Positions 1 to 7,161 of a stretch of 64,000 bases of DNA are shown piece after piece. The translations under genes and the position numbers were made by a program. The notes under the pieces were generated by a model that ran no database searches, had not been told where the DNA came from, and was given only the letters and a program-made list of their open reading frames with translations. Where the stretch lies: the NCBI GenBank assembly GCA_028284765.1, contig JANQRA010000006.1:53514-117513 (forward strand), in the 5' to 3' direction. The stretch is from Acidimicrobiia bacterium. Lineage in GTDB: Bacteria > Actinomycetota > Acidimicrobiia > Spongiisociales > ZC4RG35. The stretch's first letter is position 1. Each line of letters begins with the position of its first letter.

Positions 1-444
1 GGAGACCATCACACGTTCGGCACGCAGAAGCAGCTCGGTCAGGGCGATTTCTCGAAGATCCCGAACGGAATGCCTGGTGTCGAACCGAGGATGGGTCTCA
101 TGTACAACGGCGGAGTGGTGGAAGGCCGTATCAGCCTCAACCGTTTCGTTGAGATCACGGCCACGACTCCGGCGAAGATGTTCGGCATGTACCCCAAGAA
201 GGGGACCATCGCTGTTGGTTCCGACGCCGACATCGTGATCTTCGACCCAAATGGTTCACACACCATCTCAGTCGACACCCATCACATGGACGTCGACTAC
301 TCCGCCTATGAGGGATGGGAGATGCGAGGCAAGGTGGAGACGGTCCTTTCCAAGGGCAAGGTCATCATCTCGGACGACCAGTACCACGGCTCTCCAGGAG
401 ATGGGGAATACCTGGCACGGGGCACCAGCCAGTATGTGATCTAG
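1..444 (+). CDS. Dihydropyrimidinase/D-hydantoinase, C-terminal part (5' truncated by window)
   Basis: The reading frame is open from base 1 and gives the last 147 residues of a cyclic amidohydrolase. Visible signatures are a DHHTFGTQKQ segment, the KIPNGMPGVEPR loop typical of dihydropyrimidinases, and the terminal amidohydrolase motif GSDADIVIFDP. The family hydrolyses the ring of dihydropyrimidines or hydantoins in reductive pyrimidine catabolism, using two metal ions in a TIM barrel; the metal ligands lie outside the window. The C-terminal tail is of normal length and ends cleanly in TAG. A luciferase-like oxidoreductase of the type often called F420-dependent lies two genes downstream on the same strand and may belong to the same pathway, which is inference. 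Hydantoinase and dihydropyrimidinase activity cannot be told apart from this fragment. Confidence 0.9.
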   Translation, partial: GDHHTFGTQKQLGQGDFSKIPNGMPGVEPRMGLMYNGGVVEGRISLNRFVEITATTPAKMFGMYPKKGTIAVGSDADIVIFDPNGSHTISVDTHHMDVDYSAYEGWEMRGKVETVLSKGKVIISDDQYHGSPGDGEYLARGTSQYVI

Positions 445-465
445 GCGGTCACTACCCACCTTGTC

Positions 466-624
466 TCACAAGAAGGCCAGGCCAACGGCTCCGGCGTAGA
501 CGGCTATCAGCATGACCAGCATCATGTATCCGAGTTCGCCTCGTCTGCCGAAGTCTTCACTGAGTTTGTGTGCCGTGAGCCCGACCGCGGCCAGGAACAA
601 GACCGATCCGATCCATTCCGGCAT
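466..624 (-). CDS. Small membrane protein of unknown function (52 aa)
   Basis: A short gene starting MPEWIGSV with two hydrophobic stretches (about residues 4-18 and 32-51) separated by a polar loop, so probably a two-pass membrane protein. I chose the start at 624 because a GAAGGGCGG-like ribosome binding site lies just upstream; a longer in-frame extension to 759 is arginine-rich, overlaps the start of the divergent SLH gene and looks non-coding. No family is recognised. It sits between the dihydropyrimidinase end and the divergent peptidase gene, with no operon partner. Confidence 0.55.
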   Translation of the reverse strand: MPEWIGSVLFLAAVGLTAHKLSEDFGRRGELGYMMLVMLIAVYAGAVGLAFL

Positions 625-715
625 TGGTTGACCGCCCTTCAGATAGCCTCCGATCTGGAACCTACGCGACTCTGAGCGTCGACAACGCAGACGTGGGGCG
701 CTAGAAACCCTTCGA

Positions 716-2041
716 ATGTCAGGCCGACGGGTCCTTCTCGCTCTCTTTGTCAGCTTCATCCAGGTGGTGTTTGTGGTTGGAGTGCCGGTTGCGGCTGAGT
801 TCAGCGATCCAGATGCAGGCTCGCCTGATGTCGTTCTCTACTCGCCAGCTTTCGCAGATGTCGAAGACGGCTATCTCTTTGCGGCCTCAATACGGGCTCT
901 TTTCGAGTCCGGGATCACCGTTGGGTGCAACGCCGAGTCGACCCACTTTTGCCCTGAAGATGTGGTCACTAGAGAGCAGATGGCCGCTTTCTTCACCCGG
1001 GCGCTTGACCTTCCTCCGGCTGACGATTCGCTGGATTTCGTCGACGACGACGGGAGCATCTTCGAGAGCGACATCGAGAGTCTCGCCGCTGCGGGGATCA
1101 CGAGGGGATGCAACCCACCAATCAACGATCGGTTCTGTCCCAAGGATGTAGTCACGAGAGATCAGATGGCTGCTTTCTTCGTGAGGGCACTCAACCTCCC
1201 TGATGAGCATCCTGTCGACTTCGTGGACGATGACGGGAATCGATTTGAGAGCGAGATCGAGAGGCTGGCGGCGGCCGACATCACCCGGGGCTGCAACCCT
1301 CCGCTGAACAATCGATTCTGTCCGACGAACGAAGTAACTCGAGGGCAGATGGCGGCCTTCTTCACCCGAGCTCTGGACTTGCCTATCCCGGCTGTTTCCC
1401 CGGAGGATGTCACGCTCACCAGGACCCAAAGCGGGGTCGACCCTGCGGTGGAGATCGAGCTGGAAGTTTGCCGTGACTCGGAAGTTTCGGTGATGACCCG
1501 GTCCGCTGTCACGGGTTCTTCACTAAAGGCATTTGGATGGGCTCCGACCGGCTCAGCGTTGTCAGCAGGAGAACTGGACTCTGCGAGCGACCGCTGGTTC
1601 CTTCCGACAGGTGAAGGTTGTGAGACCCTCGCTATGGGTTGGGACCCGAGAGCCAATCAAATCGAGGACCCGCTTGATGTGATGGACATCGTGTCTGGCT
1701 TTGGGCCACGTCTTCATCCGATCCTTGGCTACGTCAGGCTGCATGCCGGCATCGACCTCGACGGGGAGATTGGCGATCCCATCTACGCCGTCGCCGACGG
1801 TGTGGTGGTGGATGCACGCAGTCGAGGCGGATACGGGTTGCTGGTTGATATCCACCATCCAGGTGGGCTCCTTACCCGATATGCGCATATGTCACAGCTG
1901 TTGGTGTCGGCGGGGGACGAGGTGCAGCAGGGAGACGTCATCGGGCTCATGGGGTCGACGGGCCTCAGCACGGGCCCACATCTGCACTTCGAGACTCGGG
2001 AGTGGGACGTCCCGGTCGATCCGATCGGCTATCTGCCGTGA
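716..2041 (+). CDS. Secreted protein with three SLH-type repeats and an M23 peptidase domain
   Basis: 441 residues. Residues 5-27 are a signal peptide or N-terminal anchor. Three SLH-like repeats follow (about 45-98, 106-161, 166-221), each with a GITRGCN..FCP..VVTR.QMAAFF pattern and a cysteine pair. A linker of about 100 residues leads to a C-terminal LytM/M23 domain (about 325-440) with zinc ligands H343 and D347 (HAGID) and the HLH motif at 422-424. M23 enzymes cut peptide cross-links in peptidoglycan; SLH repeats bind secondary cell-wall polymers, so the likely role is a wall-anchored hydrolase in growth or division. All zinc-binding residues are present, so activity is plausible. Substrate is unknown. 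The ATG follows a TAGAAA sequence by eight bases, possibly a -10 box of a near-leaderless mRNA. Confidence 0.9.
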   Translation: MSGRRVLLALFVSFIQVVFVVGVPVAAEFSDPDAGSPDVVLYSPAFADVEDGYLFAASIRALFESGITVGCNAESTHFCPEDVVTREQMAAFFTRALDLPPADDSLDFVDDDGSIFESDIESLAAAGITRGCNPPINDRFCPKDVVTRDQMAAFFVRALNLPDEHPVDFVDDDGNRFESEIERLAAADITRGCNPPLNNRFCPTNEVTRGQMAAFFTRALDLPIPAVSPEDVTLTRTQSGVDPAVEIELEVCRDSEVSVMTRSAVTGSSLKAFGWAPTGSALSAGELDSASDRWFLPTGEGCETLAMGWDPRANQIEDPLDVMDIVSGFGPRLHPILGYVRLHAGIDLDGEIGDPIYAVADGVVVDARSRGGYGLLVDIHHPGGLLTRYAHMSQLLVSAGDEVQQGDVIGLMGSTGLSTGPHLHFETREWDVPVDPIGYLP

Positions 2042-2067
2042 TCGAGGACGATCCGGGTCTTTCTCAC

Positions 2068-2080
2068 TAGCTTGGCGTCA
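2068..2080 (+). promoter_or_regulatory. Probable -10 box of a leaderless transcript
   Basis: TAGCTT at 2068-2073 is followed by six bases and then the ATG of the oxidoreductase at 2080. There is no ribosome binding site. The same TAnnnT-N6/7-start arrangement recurs at several other genes in the window. No good -35 is visible. Confidence 0.5.
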
Positions 2081-3084
2081 TGGATTTTGGCGTCGTTCTA
2101 CAAACGGACCCTCCGGCGAGCCGTGTTCTCGAATTGACCCGGCTGGCCGAGTCGCAGGGATTCACCTACGGGTGGACCTTCGATAGTCACGTTCTCTGGC
2201 AGGAGCCCTTTGTCATCTATTCGAGGATGCTGGGCGAAACGGAGAACATGATCGTCGGGCCGATGGTGACGAACCCGGGCACTCGGGATTGGACGGTCAT
2301 CGCCTCACTCTTTGCCACCCTGAATGACATGTACGACGGTCGCACAATTTGCGGCATGGGTCGTGGAGACTCGGCACTCAGATACATAGGTGACAAACCT
2401 CGCACCCTGGCGACGATGGTGGAGTCGATGGAAGTCATCAAAGGCCTTGTCGCCGGTAAGGAAGTCGAGTTCAACGGCAAGACGATCTCGATTCCATGGA
2501 TCGACCAAGGTTGGGACCTCCCGATGTGGGGAGCGGGATACGGCCCCAAGGCGCTGGCGACGATCGGCGCCCATTCCGACGGCTTCATCCTCCAGCTTGC
2601 GGACCCTCAGGTCCTGGAATGGACGATGGCGGCGGTCCGCTCAGCAGCCTCGGACGCAGGTCGGAACCCTGATGACATCGATATCTGTGTTGTCGCACCG
2701 GCCTATGTCGGTGATGACATTGCCCACCAACGTGATCAGCTCAGATGGTTCGGCGGAATGGTCGGCAACCACGTCCACGACATGGTGAAGCGGTACGGAC
2801 ACGACGAGTCAAAGGTTCCCCAGGTGCTCTCGGACTACATCAAAGCCCGTGAGGGATATGACTACGACAATCATGGCAAGGCCGAGAATCGTTCGACGGA
2901 CTTCGTACCCGACGAGATCGTGGACCGCTTCTGTGTGTTGGGGACTGCCGACGATCACATCGAGAAGCTGGAGCTCTTGCGGGACATGGGGGTTGACCAG
3001 TTCGGCATCTACCTGATGCACGACGACCAGGAAGGCACGCTGAGGGCCTACGGCGAGTCGGTAATCCCTGCGATCAACGGCTGA
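2080..3084 (+). CDS. Luciferase-like (LLM class) oxidoreductase, probably F420-dependent
   Basis: 334 residues, full length for the LLM TIM-barrel family, with the N-terminal MDFGVVLQTDPP strand, the GMGRGDSALRYIG region and a GAGYGPKALATIGAHSDGF segment that resembles methylenetetrahydromethanopterin reductase relatives (TIGR03842-like). These enzymes usually carry hydride to or from F420 or FMN; cofactor and substrate cannot be read from the sequence. The gene is on the same strand as the dihydropyrimidinase at the window start, with the SLH/M23 gene between them, and a role in pyrimidine or hydantoin metabolism is an inference from proximity only. It ends at a hairpin (3090-3107) shared with the convergent lipoprotein gene. 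Confidence 0.85.
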   Translation: MDFGVVLQTDPPASRVLELTRLAESQGFTYGWTFDSHVLWQEPFVIYSRMLGETENMIVGPMVTNPGTRDWTVIASLFATLNDMYDGRTICGMGRGDSALRYIGDKPRTLATMVESMEVIKGLVAGKEVEFNGKTISIPWIDQGWDLPMWGAGYGPKALATIGAHSDGFILQLADPQVLEWTMAAVRSAASDAGRNPDDIDICVVAPAYVGDDIAHQRDQLRWFGGMVGNHVHDMVKRYGHDESKVPQVLSDYIKAREGYDYDNHGKAENRSTDFVPDEIVDRFCVLGTADDHIEKLELLRDMGVDQFGIYLMHDDQEGTLRAYGESVIPAING

Positions 3085-3089
3085 ACCAA

Positions 3090-3107
3090 CCGTTCTTCAC
3101 AGAACGG
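3090..3107. terminator. Hairpin between convergent genes, possible bidirectional terminator
   Basis: CCGTTCT and AGAACGG form a perfect 7-bp stem with a four-base loop, placed in the 26-base gap between the oxidoreductase stop and the lipoprotein stop. No U-tract is present, as is usual in high-GC actinobacteria. It could serve both strands. Confidence 0.5.
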
Positions 3108-3110
3108 GGA

Positions 3111-4412
3111 CTAGTTGCCGGGGGATGAGTGAAACGCCATCAAAGCCGCGTGGCCTATCAGCGAGATGGAGGTGAAAGCCACGTTTCCTGCCAACGATCG
3201 GGTGGCTGTGTCGACGACATCGATGTTGGTCCCCAACTCGCTCATGGACATGACATAGATCTCGCCGACATCGGGGGAGTACTGAACCTCGACGATGTCT
3301 CCCGAGTTGCCTTCAAAGCCCACGATGGGCTCTCCGGTCTCGGTATCTAGGAGAAAGACCGGACCCTGAGACGTCGTATTCTCTCCAGCTGAATTCCAGG
3401 CTGCGGTTAGGCCGATTCCGGTCAAAGTCGAGCCATCTCGACTCGGATACAGAGTGCTTAGCGTCACATCTTGGGTGGCCGAGGATCCGTCGTCCAGATC
3501 GACAACCACCAATTGCTGGGGGGTTTCCGTCGCTGTCCAGTCTGTCTCACGATCAACCACCTCGAGCGCCGACGTGGCGATGAAGAGGAGTCCGGTCGGA
3601 GCGGCCCACGCTGACCTCTGTACCGGGTTCTCGAAAGGTTCGTCACTTCCGATGAATTCGGTGTCGGCTTGAGCTCCGGTTGCTAGATCGACCACGGTCA
3701 TGGCGTTGGTCTCTGCGCTGACGACGTATGCGGTCTCGGATGTCCAGGCGACCGCTGGCACCACATTGGCGCGATGGGGGAGACGATCGTCTGCGACACC
3801 TGGTCCGGCCGCCCGGGCTACTCCGAAGAGGCTGACAACGCCAGAGTCGGCAGCGACGACCACGTCCACGTTCGATCGCTCCGACTCGGAGGCGCTCAGG
3901 TAGCCGACCCGCCCCTCACCGAGGTCGGCCAGAGTGGGCTGCAGAAAGAAAGGCGAGTCCGGAGCATCAACTGCGGCCAACACTCCATCGATGCCAAGGG
4001 TCGTGAGGGCCGAGTCGACGAAGAAGAAAGCTCGGCCGTCGTCGTTCACCACGACGGATGATGGATCCACATCAGCGGCGGCCATCACCTCGAGAGACGT
4101 CAGATCCACGATCGAAAGCTTGGCGCCGACCGGCCCAGATCCAACCGCAGTCACGATCGCCGCCCACCGCCCGCTAGGAGAGACCACCCCTCTGTGTGCC
4201 AACCCAACCACAACCGGCTCGGCGTTTTGGAGGGGAACCAGAGTCGGTGGGTCGGTGGGGACCAGGCCACCGTCGACCAGTTGTGCCCCTGCCGTCGTGG
4301 TTGTTGCCTCAACGACTGTTGTGGAAGTGGTTGTCGTCGACACCGCAGTTGTCTCACAAGCGACAAGGAGCAAGGCGAGGGCGACCAGGAGCCGGTTCAC
4401 AGGCGAGACCAT
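3111..4412 (-). CDS. Lipoprotein with Thr-rich linker and probable beta-propeller
   Basis: 433 residues. The start at 4412 places a lipoprotein signal peptide at the N-terminus with lipobox LLVAC (cysteine at about residue 18), followed by a threonine/serine linker (TTTTSTTVV) and a long extracytoplasmic domain. That domain has repeated strand-rich units such as GRWAAIVTAV, KLSIVDLTS and QQLVVVDLDDG, suggesting a WD40- or YVTN-like propeller. No catalytic motif is recognised. An in-frame extension to 4592 exists but runs into the divergent oxidoreductase gene and lacks a signal peptide, so it was rejected. Likely exported and membrane-anchored; function unknown. Confidence 0.75.
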   Translation of the reverse strand: MVSPVNRLLVALALLLVACETTAVSTTTTSTTVVEATTTTAGAQLVDGGLVPTDPPTLVPLQNAEPVVVGLAHRGVVSPSGRWAAIVTAVGSGPVGAKLSIVDLTSLEVMAAADVDPSSVVVNDDGRAFFFVDSALTTLGIDGVLAAVDAPDSPFFLQPTLADLGEGRVGYLSASESERSNVDVVVAADSGVVSLFGVARAAGPGVADDRLPHRANVVPAVAWTSETAYVVSAETNAMTVVDLATGAQADTEFIGSDEPFENPVQRSAWAAPTGLLFIATSALEVVDRETDWTATETPQQLVVVDLDDGSSATQDVTLSTLYPSRDGSTLTGIGLTAAWNSAGENTTSQGPVFLLDTETGEPIVGFEGNSGDIVEVQYSPDVGEIYVMSMSELGTNIDVVDTATRSLAGNVAFTSISLIGHAALMAFHSSPGN

Positions 4413-4482
4413 AAGGCTGAGACAGAACAAAACCAGGTATCGGGTGGTCTCGGGAAGTACCGGGCATGACCGGTTGTTGCCC

Positions 4483-5505
4483 ATGCATATGGAACTTGGA
4501 ATCACGAGCTTTGCCGAAACAATCAAGGGTCTCGGCGGGCCGGAAGTCACCCACGCAGATCGCCTGAGGCAGGTCGTCGACGAGGTGGTCACCGCTGAGG
4601 CGTCTGGGCTCGACGTCTATGGGCTTGGTGAACACCACCGACCGGACTTCGCCTCATCCTCACCTGCCGTTGCCTTGGCTGCGGCGGCCGGCAAGACAAA
4701 CCGCATTCGACTCTTCCCAGCGGTTTCCGTGCTGAGCACCGACGACCCGGTCCGGGTCTTCCAGCAGTACGCAACGCTTGACGCGGTTTCGGGGGGACGG
4801 GCCGAGCTCCTCGTGGGTCGAGGATCTTTCATTGAGTCCTTTCCGCTCTTCGGGTACTCGTTGGATGACTACAACGAGCTGTTCTCCGAGAAGCTCGACC
4901 TGCTGTTGAAGATCAGAGACAACGACGGCCCGTTTGATTGGTCCGGGGGGTTCAGGTCGCCGATCAAAGGCCAAGGCGTGTACCCACGGCCGGATCGGCC
5001 CCTTCCAATAAGAGTGGGAGTAGGCGGAACCCCTCAATCGATCATTCGTGCAGCGGAGAGGGGATTGCCCGTTGCGCTAGCGATCATTGGCGGTGCCCCC
5101 GAGAGATTCAAAGTGCTTGCAGACCTGCATCGCAAGACGCTGATCGACTCAGGCTACGACCCAACGGATGCCCCCCTTTCGGTTCATGCCCATGGGTACA
5201 TCGCCGACGACAACGACACAGCGGCCAATGACTACTACCCGTCTTACGCCGCAGCGATGACACGCTTGGGCCGCGAGCGAGGCTGGGGGCCGATGACCAA
5301 AGACCAGTTCGACATGATGCGCGCCCCTGAGGGCTCACTCGTGCTTGGAGACGTCGAGACGGTCGCGGCAAAGATCGCGAAATGGCGAGAGATCCTTGGA
5401 GTCAACCGGTTTGAGCTGCACGTCAGCGTCGGGACCATCCCTCACGATCAAGTCCTTCGCAGTATCGAACTCTTGGGCACGAAGGTTGCCCCGCTGATCA
5501 CATAG
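4483..5505 (+). CDS. LLM class oxidoreductase (TIGR03858/Atu2307-like)
   Basis: 340 residues starting MHMELGITSFAE; a second ATG two codons on is equally possible. The protein has the luciferase-family TIM barrel, with the GLGEHHRPDFASSSPAV segment, GRGSFIESFPLFGY and the DRPLPIRVGVGGTPQS region. Family members use FMN or F420 for redox reactions on small organic substrates; this subfamily has no firmly assigned substrate. It is divergent from the lipoprotein gene (70 bases apart) and ends two bases before the convergent ABC ATPase gene. In-frame codons continue upstream to 3934 but oppose the lipoprotein gene and look non-coding. Confidence 0.85.
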   Translation: MHMELGITSFAETIKGLGGPEVTHADRLRQVVDEVVTAEASGLDVYGLGEHHRPDFASSSPAVALAAAAGKTNRIRLFPAVSVLSTDDPVRVFQQYATLDAVSGGRAELLVGRGSFIESFPLFGYSLDDYNELFSEKLDLLLKIRDNDGPFDWSGGFRSPIKGQGVYPRPDRPLPIRVGVGGTPQSIIRAAERGLPVALAIIGGAPERFKVLADLHRKTLIDSGYDPTDAPLSVHAHGYIADDNDTAANDYYPSYAAAMTRLGRERGWGPMTKDQFDMMRAPEGSLVLGDVETVAAKIAKWREILGVNRFELHVSVGTIPHDQVLRSIELLGTKVAPLIT

Positions 5506-5507
5506 CC

Positions 5508-6209
5508 CTAGCTCGAGCCGGACACGACCTTCCCGTCGCTGAGTTCGATGACCCGATCGGCGATTCGCAACGGCGCTGGGTCGTGAGTCGCCATTACCGC
5601 TGCGACTCCTTCTGAGTGGACCAGTGCTGCGATCAGCTCGACGATGCTCCTGCCTGTACGTGAGTCGAGCTGACCTGTCGGCTCGTCGGCGATGAGCAGT
5701 CTGGGTTCGTTGGCTAATGCGCGGGCAATCGCGACCCGTTGTTGCTCACCTCCAGACAGTTCTTCCGGCCTATGCCCGACGCGATCCCCCAGGCCTACGA
5801 GGTCCAGCAGAAGCCTCGAACGTCTTCGTCGCTCAGCAGCTTTCGTGTTCACGAGGCGTAGGGGGACTTCGACATTCTCAGCAGCTGTGAGAATGGGGAT
5901 CAGGCCGAACGCTTGAAAGATGAATCCGACCTTGCTTCGCCGCAACTCGGCGAGGCTCGGCTCGTTCATCGCTGTCACGTCCTCGCCGTCGAGGAGAACC
6001 TTGCCCGTTGTCGGTTGATCGAGCCCGCCCAGCATGTTGAGAAGTGTTGTCTTGCCGCTGCCGGACCGCCCCCGTATGACGACCAGCGACCCTGGTTCCA
6101 CCTGAAGGTCGAGGGCCTTGACAGCTTCTACCTCACTTGAGCCCGTTGTGTAGGTGCGGCTGAGATTCCGAGCCTCGAGAAGGTGGGTTCGAGTACGCAT
6201 GTCACTCAT
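5508..6209 (-). CDS. ABC transporter ATP-binding protein (MacB/LolD type)
   Basis: 233 residues. Walker A GRSGSGKT at 47-54, signature LSGGEQQR at 151-158 and Walker B LLIADEP at about 171-177 are intact. It is of the type that partners FtsX-like permeases. The start at 6209 overlaps the stop of the preceding ATPase gene by eight bases (ATGAGTGA), showing translational coupling; a second ATG at 6200 is possible. It is the last gene of a four-gene operon with two permeases and another ATPase. Such systems extract lipoproteins or export peptides, or act as mechanotransmitters; the cargo here is unknown. Confidence 0.93.
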   Translation of the reverse strand: MSDMRTRTHLLEARNLSRTYTTGSSEVEAVKALDLQVEPGSLVVIRGRSGSGKTTLLNMLGGLDQPTTGKVLLDGEDVTAMNEPSLAELRRSKVGFIFQAFGLIPILTAAENVEVPLRLVNTKAAERRRRSRLLLDLVGLGDRVGHRPEELSGGEQQRVAIARALANEPRLLIADEPTGQLDSRTGRSIVELIAALVHSEGVAAVMATHDPAPLRIADRVIELSDGKVVSGSS

Positions 6210-7161
6210 TGTCAGTTTCCTTCTCGGTCTCACCGTCAGGCCATACGTTGATGTGGTCAGAATCCAGAGTGAGCCGCACTCTGCGCTCCAGCTCCAACGC
6301 GTCGACGTACTCATATGGCAACTGGAGCCGTCCGACCCGATCGAGCACTGCAAATTCTTCGGCGATCGTCCGATGTTCGCCTGCTTCGTCAACCTCAGTT
6401 CGGCGAAGCACCTCACTGCTGGTCCGCCCGTCACGTATGGCCACTGTTCTGTTGACGTGTTCGGCAACCAGGGGATCGTGGGTGACCACGACGATGGTGA
6501 CGCCCTCAGACTCGTTCATGTTCCGGAGGACTTCGAAGATCTCCGATGAGGTGGCAGTGTCGAGTTCACCGGTTGGCTCATCGGCGAAGACCACTCTTGG
6601 GCGGTTGGCGACGGCAGTTGCGATGGCGACTCTCTGCTGTTCGCCACCGGAAAGAGCCGATGGGAGGTGGTCCGCACGATGGCCAAGTCCGACCTGCTCC
6701 AGAAGCTCGTGAGCTCGCTCTTTGCGGTACCGACCTGCAGCTCCGTCCAGGGTCATTGGCATCATCACGTTTTCCAACGCTGTGAGGTATGGCAGCAGAT
6801 TCTTGGCTGTCTGTTGCCACACAAAGCCGATCATCTGTCGGCGGTAGACCGTGCGCTGGCTGGCCGTCATGTTGAGCAGCTCGAACCCGGCAACTGTCGC
6901 CTCGCCCGCTGAAGGCGCATCTAGGCCACCGAGGATGTTCAGGAGGGTGGACTTCCCTGAGCCGGAGGCCCCCACAATGGCAATGAACTCACCTTCATCT
7001 ACGAGAAGATCCAAACCCTGCAGGGCGACGACTTCCAGTTCGGCGATCTTGTAGATCTTGACAAGGTTGTCGCAGACGATGAGCGCATCGCCTCCAAAGC
7101 GTGGCTTCTCGGCGACCGAGGCCTCGTGTTCCAACTGTCTGAAGTCACGTATCTCTGACAT
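6202..7161 (-). CDS. ABC transporter ATP-binding protein with C-terminal extension
   Basis: 319 residues from the ATG at 7161; a GTG one codon upstream would overlap the permease stop by four bases. Walker A GASGSGKS at about 64-71, LSGGEQQR at about 170-177 and Walker B VVFADEP at about 190-196 are present. Unlike its neighbour it carries an extra tail of about 75 residues after the H-loop, rich in charged residues (about 245-319), which is longer than standard LolD/MacB ATPases and might contact a particular permease. Two ATPases beside two permeases suggests two exporters or one heteromeric complex. Confidence 0.92.
   Translation of the reverse strand: MSEIRDFRQLEHEASVAEKPRFGGDALIVCDNLVKIYKIAELEVVALQGLDLLVDEGEFIAIVGASGSGKSTLLNILGGLDAPSAGEATVAGFELLNMTASQRTVYRRQMIGFVWQQTAKNLLPYLTALENVMMPMTLDGAAGRYRKERAHELLEQVGLGHRADHLPSALSGGEQQRVAIATAVANRPRVVFADEPTGELDTATSSEIFEVLRNMNESEGVTIVVVTHDPLVAEHVNRTVAIRDGRTSSEVLRRTEVDEAGEHRTIAEEFAVLDRVGRLQLPYEYVDALELERRVRLTLDSDHINVWPDGETEKETDNE

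Noticed and set aside
3934..4482. Long in-frame extension of the second LLM oxidoreductase
   Set aside because: It opposes the lipoprotein gene, is Ser/Thr/Arg-rich, and the barrel starts at MELGITSF; a gene start at 4483 or 4489 fits the family.
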